From: Symbiodinium natans
Taxonomy: Eukaryota > Sar > Dinophyceae > Suessiales > Symbiodiniaceae
Length of the DNA: 10,832 nt
NCBI GenBank assembly: GCA_905221605.1
Contig: CAJNDS010001686.1
Location: 1 to 10,832, forward strand
Direction: 5' to 3'
Below, piece by piece: positions 7,005 through 10,832 of the stretch. The notes below the pieces were generated by a model, which made no database searches, was not told the origin of the DNA, and was given only the letters and a program-made list of their open reading frames with translations. Numbering within the stretch: position 1 is the first letter of the stretch; each line of letters opens with the position of its first letter. Both the position numbers and the translations under genes were made by a program.

Positions 7005-7105
7005 CAATGGCCACGGCTTTTTTGCCAATGGCCACGTTCCCCATTAAGGTTGGGCCCCAACCTTAATGGGGAACGTGGCCATTGGCAAAAAAGCCGTGGC
7101 CATTG
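7005..7105. repeat. Perfect 50-bp-arm palindrome
   Basis: Centred on the single base 7055 in GGTTGGG-C-CCCAACC. The right arm reads CCCAACCTTAATGGGGAACG, then TGGCCATTGGCAAAAAAGCC, then GTGGCCATTG, and the left arm is its exact complement over 50 bases. A missing G in the left copy stops the perfect match. With one base at the centre it can extrude as a cruciform. The equivalent at 3994 in block 1 has small mismatches (CATCAAGG against CCTAATG). Confidence 0.85.
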
Positions 7106-7177
7106 GCAAAAAGCCCGAAAAGTTGCCAATGGCCACGGCTTTTTGGCCAATGGCCACGTTCCTCATTAAGGTTGGGG
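7055..7177. mobile_element. Fold-back (MITE-like) element, copy 2
   Basis: 123-bp inverted repeat matching 3994-4115. Left arm 7055-7109 and right arm 7123-7177 are 55 bases each with about two mismatches, separated by the same 13-bp spacer AAAGCCCGAAAAG. Termini are CCCCAACCTTAATG and CATTAAGGTTGGGG. Transposition is inferred from shape only. Confidence 0.5.
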
Positions 7178-7231
7178 GGCATTTTGTGCGAATTGGGTTT
7201 GAAAAACCCATTTTGGCGACCAACCTTAATG
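7164..7231. repeat. Nested stem-loop with CATTAAGGTTGG ends, block 2
   Basis: CATTAAGGTTGG at 7164-7175 pairs with CCAACCTTAATG at 7220-7231. The interior is nearly identical to block 1, including the GGGTTT-GAA-AAACCC hairpin, with TTTTGGCG in place of GTTTGGCG. Confidence 0.65.
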
Positions 7232-7400
7232 ACATTGGTGGCCATTGGCAAAAAAGCCGTGGCCATTGGCAACTTTCCCGTGGCCATTGGCGAATTTGCC
7301 AATGGCCACGGCTTTTTTGCCAATGGCCACGGCTTTTTTTGCCAATGGCCACGGCTTTTTTGCCAATGGCCACGGTATTTTTGCCAATGGCCACGTTCCC

Positions 7401-7448
7401 CCAGGTCAAAGTAGAAAAAGTTTAAACATTATTATAATATGAAAGCGA
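7401..7448. repeat. Block 2 tail
   Basis: After the last GGCCACGTTCCCC the sequence runs CAGGTCAAAGTAGAAAAAG, then the AT-rich TTTAAACATTATTATAATAT (7421-7440), then GAAAGCGA into AGGGTTTAGGG. It matches the block 1 tail in order and composition. Confidence 0.65.
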
Positions 7449-7745
7449 AGGGTTTAGGGTTTAGGGTTTGCGGGTTAGGTTAGGGTTTTAGGGTTTAGGG
7501 TTTAGGGTTTTAGGGTTTGGGTTTAGGGTTTAGTGGTTTAGGGGGTTTAGGGTTTAAGGGTTTTAGGGTTAGGGTTTAGGGTTTAAGGGTTTAGGGTTTA
7601 GGGTTTTTAGGGTTTAGGGTTTTAGGTTTAGGGTTGCGGTTTTGAGGGTTTAGGGTTTAGGGTTTTTATGTTTAGGGTTTTAGGTTTAGTTTAGGTGTAG
7701 TTTTAGGGGTTTAGGGTTTGGGTTTAGGTTTTAAGGGGTTAGGTT
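7449..7745 (+). repeat. Degenerate telomere array 3
   Basis: About 300 bp of telomere-like repeat with many variants: TTTTAGGG, TTTAAGGG, TTTAGGGG, TTTGGG, TTAGGG, and interruptions such as GCGGGTTAGG and GGTTGCGGTTTTGAGGG. This contrasts with the almost perfect arrays elsewhere. It is either an old, decayed array or one made with unusual fidelity; local sequencing error is also possible. Confidence 0.9.
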
Positions 7746-7806
7746 TGTGGCAAGGGTTGTGTCGTGTACACTCCACAACCTTTCCGCGATCCCTAGGTTT
7801 ATGTGA
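7746..7806. other. Filler between telomere arrays, with a hairpin
   Basis: About 60 bp unrelated to the satellites, between the degenerate array and the next clean array. GGTTGTG (7755-7761) pairs with CACAACC (7774-7780) around an inner palindromic GTGTACAC (7764-7771). It then reads TTTCCGCGATCCCTAGG. No function recognised. Confidence 0.55.
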
Positions 7807-7895
7807 TAGGGTTTAGGGTTTAGGGTTTAGGGTTTAGGGTTTAGGGTTTAGGGTTTAGGGTTTAGGGTTTAGGGTTTAGGGTTTAGGGTTTAGGG
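7807..7895 (+). repeat. TTTAGGG telomere array 4 (interstitial)
   Basis: About 12.5 perfect units, in sharp contrast to the degenerate array just upstream. It ends at GGG followed by TTCAGCA of the block 3 leader. Confidence 0.97.
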
Positions 7896-8040
7896 TTCAG
7901 CATCTCAAGTCCAAGCATTTCACTAGTAGAGCTCCTTACTCCGGTGTCGAATATCGACCCACCCACCCATTGGATCCCATAACATTCTGAAAATATTTTA
8001 CTTTATGTTTTAACCTCAAAATTTTGGGTTCAGTAGGCTG
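7896..8040 (+). repeat. Conserved telomere-adjacent leader, copy 3 (diverged)
   Basis: Shares TTCAGCATCTCAAGTCC, AGCATTTCACTAGTAGAGC, CCCACCCACCC (7958-7968) and GGATCCCATAACATTCTGAA with the other leaders. The TATAAAG seen in the other three is replaced by TATTTTACTTT. Its first 30 bases are closest to copy 4. The right limit is approximate, where the 30-bp satellite starts. Confidence 0.75.
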
Positions 8041-8200
8041 GGCCCTAAACCCTAAAGCCAGCCCAGAGTAGGCCCTAAACCCTAAAGCCAGCCCAGAGTA
8101 GGCCCTAAACCTTAAAGCCAGCCACGAGTAGGCCCTAAACCCTAAAGCCAGCCCCGAGTAGGCCCTAAACCCTAAAGCCAGCCCAGAGTAGGCCCTAAAC
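8041..8200 (-). repeat. 30-bp satellite with inverted telomere motifs
   Basis: Five full units and one partial unit of exactly 30 bp: GGCCCTAAACCCTAAAGCC followed by AGCCCAGAGTA. Each unit contains CCCTAAACCCTAAA, two telomere repeats on the minus strand, opposite to every array in the window. Variation is limited to a few bases (CCTTAAAG, GCCACGAG, GCCCCGAG). Confidence 0.93.
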
Positions 8201-8412
8201 AGCCATTTTTGGTGCTCGTCCGGGAATTTTTGGTGTTTGTCCGGAAATTTTTGGTGCTTGTCCGGGAATTTTTGGTGCTTGTCCGGGAATTTTTGGTGCT
8301 TGTCCGGAAATTTTTGGTGCTTGTCCGGGAATTTTTGGTGCTTGTCCGGAAATGTTTGGTGCTTGTCCGGGAATTTTTGGTGTTTGTCCGGGAATTTTTG
8401 GTGCTTGTCTGG
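8201..8412. repeat. GTCCGGGAA 21-bp satellite, run 1
   Basis: About ten units of exactly 21 bp, GGTGCTTGTCCGGGAA plus TTTTT. Units are of two types, GTCCGGGAA and GTCCGGAAA, interspersed. Each unit has one T5 tract, so A/T-tracts fall every 21 bp. It is unrelated in sequence to the other 21-bp satellite in blocks 1 and 2. Frames are open on both strands (LVLVREF-like, CLSGNFW-like, KHQKFPD-like), which the 21-base period explains. Confidence 0.93.
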
Positions 8413-8494
8413 CGCGTCGTCTTCGAAAACCTCCAAAACCCTTGCAAAAACACCGAAAACAAGACGGCCGCCCAAAATGTCTAATTCTGGCCTT
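8413..8494. other. Linker between satellite run 1 and the GC-rich hairpin zone
   Basis: Non-repetitive stretch with GGCGCGTCGTCTTCGAAAAC, CAAAACCCTTGCAAAAACACC and GACGGCCGCCCAAAATGTC. I see no gene, RNA or motif I can name in it. Confidence 0.4.
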
Positions 8495-8721
8495 TGGGGG
8501 AGGCCCCGGGACACTGTCCCAGGGGCGTCCCGGGGTGTCCCGGGGGGTTCCGGGACAACTGTCCCGGGCCTGTCCCGGGGGGGGCCCCGGGACAAAGGTC
8601 CCGGACGGAGGGCCCCGGGGGGGTCCCGGGACGACCCGTCCCGGGGGGGCCCCGGGACAACCCGTGTCGGGAACACTTTTAGAGAAGCTGGCCAGGCCTG
8701 GCCCCACCCCGCCCCACCCTC
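8495..8721. repeat. GC-rich CCCGGGACA / TGTCCCGGG hairpin zone
   Basis: Irregular repeats of CCCCGGGACA and its complement TGTCCCGGGG. Perfect small palindromes include GGGACA-C-TGTCCC (8508-8520) and CCGGGACA-AC-TGTCCCGG (8550-8567), and many overlapping CCCGGG (SmaI-type) cores. The zone splits the 21-bp satellite into two runs and shares the GTCC(C)GGGA core with it, so it may be a diverged relative. The last 30 bases (GGCCAGGCCTGGCCCC) are also palindromic. Confidence 0.75.
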
Positions 8722-9135
8722 CGGGAATTTTGGTGCTTGTCCGGGAATTTTTGGTGCTCGTCCGGGAATTTTTGGTGCTTGTCCGGAAATTGTTGGTGCT
8801 TGTCCGGGAATTTTTGGTGTTTGTCCGGAAATTTTTGGTGCTTGTCCGGAAATTGTTGGTGCTTGTCCGGGAATTTTTGGTGCTTGTCCGGAAATGTTTG
8901 GTGCTTGTCCGGAAATTTTTGGTGCTTTGTCCGGGAATTGTTGGTGCTTTGTCCGGAAATTGTTGGTGCTTGTCCGGGAATTTCTGGTGCTTGTCCGGGA
9001 ATTTTTGGTGGTTGGCCGTGAATTCTTGCTTGTCCGGGAAGTGTTGGTGCTTGTCCGGGAATTTTTGGTGCTTGTCCGGGAATGTTTGGTGCTTGTCCGG
9101 GAATTTTTGGTGCTTGTCCGGGAAATTTTGGTGGA
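8722..9135. repeat. GTCCGGGAA 21-bp satellite, run 2
   Basis: About 19-20 units of the same 21-bp repeat as 8201-8412, with more variation: GGAATTGTTGG, GTGCTTTGTCC (22 bp) and an aberrant GGTTGGCCGTGAATTCTTGC near 9009-9032. GGGAA and GGAAA types are mixed. Run 2 is less regular than run 1. Confidence 0.92.
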
Positions 9136-9180
9136 AAACCGCGAATCCATTAGCTTTTAAATATACATAGGTTAGAGAGT
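9136..9180. repeat. Block 3 tail
   Basis: GAAAACCGCGAATCCATTAG, then the AT-rich CTTTTAAATATACATAG, then GTTAGAGAGT into GTTTAGGG. It parallels the block 1 and 2 tails (TTTAAA, AT-rich, GAGAG, telomere) although the body of the block is unrelated to theirs. Confidence 0.6.
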
Positions 9181-9302
9181 GTTTAGGGTTTAGGGTTTAG
9201 GGTTTAGGGTTTAGGGTTTAGGGTTTAGGGTTTAGGGTTTAGGGTTTAGGGTTTAGGGTTTAGGGTTTAGGGTTTAGGGTTTTAGGGTTTAGGGTTTAGG
9301 GG
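9181..9302 (+). repeat. TTTAGGG telomere array 5 (interstitial)
   Basis: About 17 units with one TTTTAGGG variant near 9280. It ends in TTTAGGGG directly followed by filler. Confidence 0.97.
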
Positions 9303-9405
9303 TCGGCTGGGGTGTTTGGGAGGCAGATGCGCGTTTGGACTTGGAAAAGCCTCGGGGATGCAGGAGGGAACCGCCATACCAACGTTCTGCTTGTTGTTTG
9401 TCTTG
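9303..9405. other. Filler between telomere arrays 5 and 6
   Basis: About 100 bp of non-repetitive DNA (TCGGCTGGGGTGTTTGGGAG, then GCAGATGCGCG, CTCGGGGATGCAGGAGGG and AACGTTCTGC). It sits between two clean arrays in the same orientation and begins and ends with no leader or tail. It resembles neither the satellites nor the other fillers. Short open frames exist but nothing recognisable. Confidence 0.5.
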
Positions 9406-9465
9406 AGGGTTTAGGGTTTAGGGTTTAGGGTTTAGGGTTTAGGGTTTAGGGTTTAGGGTTTAGGG
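9406..9465 (+). repeat. TTTAGGG telomere array 6 (interstitial)
   Basis: About 8.5 perfect units ending at the GGG before TTCAGCA of leader copy 4. Confidence 0.97.
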
Positions 9466-9576
9466 TTCAGCATCTCAAGTCCGAGCATTCACTAGTCAAG
9501 CAGCCTGTCAAGCGTTGGAAAAAAATCCCACCCACCCAAGAAACCCATAACATTGAGAAAATATAAAGTTCACTCA
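9466..9576 (+). repeat. Conserved telomere-adjacent leader, copy 4
   Basis: TTCAGCATCTCAAGTCC, GAGCATTCACTAGTC, CCCACCCACCC (9527-9537), ACCCATAACATTGAGAAAA and TATAAAG (9562-9568) followed by TTCACT. Its core is closer to copies 1 and 2 at the 3' side and to copy 3 at the 5' side. Confidence 0.8.
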
Positions 9577-9886
9577 ATACTTTCCCGGTAGGCTTAAAGC
9601 TCAAAGTCCAATTGGTCCAAAATATTTAGTTTTTAACGAACCCAAAACCCGAAATCTAATCTAATGCCCGCAATAAGCCCTTTATGCTCTTAGGGCCCTA
9701 AACCCTACGGTTTAGAAGCCCCGATCGGTGAAGGCTCGGTTTTGGTCAAAAATCCAGAAAACGAGAGCCCACCCAGAACCGTCGATTTCACTACTAAAAA
9801 ATCGCATTTTGAACTGGGACCCTTGCCGATCCTGGGGTCCCCCTCATTTGGGTTGTTTTTTTTCGAGGCAAACTTTCCCTCTAAGG
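9577..9886. other. Non-repetitive stretch of block 4
   Basis: About 310 bp without tandem repeats. It contains an inverted telomere-like motif, CCCTAAACCCTACGGTTTAG, at 9695-9714, in which CTAAACCCTA is followed by a facing GGTTTAG. Other landmarks are CGGTTTTGGTC near 9737 and CAGAACCGTCGATTTCACTA near 9774. Frames on both strands continue into the poly-G block, with no conserved domain visible. I see no gene I can support. Confidence 0.4.
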
Positions 9887-10091
9887 GGGGGTCGGAGTGG
9901 GGGGTGGGGGGGAGGGGGGGGGGGGGGGGGTGGGGGGTGGTGGGGGGGGGTGGGGGTGGGGGGTGGGGTTGGGGGGGGTTGGGGGGGGGGTTGGAGGGGG
10001 GGGGGGTGGGGGGGGTGGGGGGGGGGTGGGGGGGGGTGTGGGGGGGGGGTGGGGGGGGGGGGGTGGGGGGGGGTGGGGGGGGGTGGGGGGG
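9887..10091 (+). repeat. Poly-G/T low-complexity block 3
   Basis: About 205 bases of G runs separated by single T, as in blocks 1 and 2, although the flanking sequence is unrelated. It ends GGGGGGAGAAG and passes directly into the A-tract of the 53-bp satellite. Very high G-quadruplex potential on +. Confidence 0.9.
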
Positions 10092-10832
10092 AGAAGAAAA
10101 AAAAACAATATGCCGACGAAGGGGGTCAGGGTTTAGGGCCCACCACAGGGAAAAAAACAATATGCCGACGAAGGGCGTCAGGGTTTAGGGCCACCAGGGG
10201 GGGGAAAAAACAATATGCCGACGAAGGGGGTCAGGGTTTAGGGCCCACCAGGCGGGAAAAAAAACAATATGCCGACGAAGGGGGCGGGTTTGGGCCCACC
10301 AGGGGGAAAAAACAATATGCCGACGAAGGGGGTCAGGGTTTAGGGCCCGCCAGGGGGGCAAAAAAAACAATATGCCGACGAAGGGGGGTCAGGGTTTAGG
10401 GCCACCAGCGGGGAAAAAAAAACAATATGCCGACGACGGGGGTCAGGGTTTAGGGCCCACCAGGGGGGAAAAAAACAATATGCCGACGAAGGGGGTCAGG
10501 GTTTGGGGCCACCAGGGGGGGAAAAAAACAATATGCCGACGAAGGGGGTCAGGGTTTAGGGCCCACCAGGCGGGAAAAAAACAATATGCCGACGAAGGGG
10601 GTCAGGGTTTAGGGCCCACCCAGGGGAGAAAAAAACAATATGCCGACGAAGGGGGTCAGGGTTTAGGGCCACCAGGGGGGAAAAAAAACAATATGCCGAC
10701 GAAGGGGGTCAGGGTTTAGGGCCCACCAGGGGGGAAAAAAAACAATATGCCGACGAAGGGCGTCAGGGTTTAGGGCCCACCAGGGGGGAAAAAAAACAAT
10801 ATGCCGACGAAAGGGGTCAGGGTTTAGGGCCC
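10092..10832 (+). repeat. 53-bp satellite with an internal telomere motif
   Basis: Fourteen units running off the right edge. CAATATGCCGACGA begins at 10106, 10158, 10211, 10265, 10313, 10368, 10423, 10476, 10529, 10582, 10636, 10689, 10743 and 10797, so spacing is mostly 52-55 with one of 48. Each unit reads A6-A9, CAATATGCCGACGAAGGGGG, TCAGGGTTTAGGGCCC, ACCAGG and a G run. Nearly every unit carries GGGTTTAGGG in the same orientation as the arrays; the unit at 10265 has lost it. Length changes come mainly from the A and G runs. Confidence 0.95.

Larger units (their letters stand above)
6892..7400. repeat. Palindromic cluster of the GGCCATTGGC 21-bp satellite, block 2
   Basis: Same arrangement as 3805-4344: direct units, a switch near 6995, a second switch at 7055, the 13-bp spacer at 7110-7122, a stem-loop interior, then direct and finally inverted units. 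A non-matching insert (AATAAAAAAAGAAG and CTTGTCACGC) disrupts the early direct units near 6940-6970, and fewer direct units are present than in block 1. Confidence 0.85.

Noticed and set aside
8201-9135. Regular short repeats considered as a CRISPR array
   Set aside because: Units are directly adjacent at 21 bp with no spacers, and the context is eukaryotic subtelomeric DNA. The same applies to the 53-bp array at 10092-10832.
7936-9150. A 404-codon open frame on the minus strand rich in KHQKFPD and STKNSRT repeats
   Set aside because: It runs through the leader, the 30-bp and 21-bp satellites and the GC-rich zone. Periods of 21 and 30 keep frames open, and long frames are also open on the + strand over the same DNA. 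Its amino-acid repeats change character where 22-base units shift the frame, and no domain is visible.
10106-10832. A possible distant relation between the 53-bp satellite (ACGAAGGGGG) and the reverse complement of the 35-bp satellite (ACGAAGGGAGGGG)
   Set aside because: The match is short and G-rich, and the rest of the two units does not align, so chance similarity is the simpler reading.

Overview
The window is eukaryotic subtelomeric DNA. It contains six tandem arrays of the seven-base telomere repeat TTTAGGG, all with the G-rich strand on +. TTTAGGG is the telomere repeat of most land plants and many green algae, and also of dinoflagellates, cryptophytes, oomycetes and apicomplexans such as Toxoplasma and Eimeria. 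The sequence alone does not let me choose between these. I see no convincing protein-coding gene, tRNA or rRNA. The many open frames come from low-complexity repeats with few stop codons.

The window reads as four blocks in the same orientation, each following a telomere array. A block opens with a conserved leader of about 110-145 bp that begins TTCAGCA directly after the last TTTAGGG. The leader contains CCCACCCACCC and then a core of ATCCCA, AACATT and, in three of four copies, a TATAAAG box. The body consists of satellites. Where the end is visible, the block closes with a short AT-rich tail (TTTAAA followed by TTATTATA-like sequence) and a GAGAG-like purine run that leads into the next telomere array. 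Block 1 is 101-4370, block 2 is 4624-7448, block 3 is 7896-9180, and block 4 starts at 9466 and runs off the right edge.

Blocks 1 and 2 are homologous. Both run: leader, pyrimidine-rich TCTGCTCG satellite, a conserved GGTGACC element, a TCGTATGTCCCC satellite, conserved single-copy-like modules, a poly-G/T block of about 300 bp, then a 21-bp GGCCATTGGC satellite arranged in palindromes with fold-back elements, then the tail. Block 1 is longer because of internal tandem duplications. Block 3 shares only leader and tail with them. Its body is a 30-bp satellite carrying inverted telomere motifs, and two runs of a different 21-bp satellite around a GC-rich CCCGGGACA hairpin zone. Block 4 has the leader, about 310 bp of non-repetitive DNA, another poly-G/T block, and at least 14 units of a 53-bp satellite that carries GGGTTTAGGG in each unit.

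Between some tails and the next perfect array lie short unrelated 'filler' pieces (4383-4487, 7746-7806, 9303-9405). One of them looks like a fragment of a GC3-rich protein gene capped directly by telomere repeat. The uniform orientation suggests that the chromosome end, if this is a native end region, lies to the right. The whole layout fits repeated addition, spread or amplification of telomere-bounded cassettes. The conserved leader and tail around unrelated bodies are the most interesting feature.
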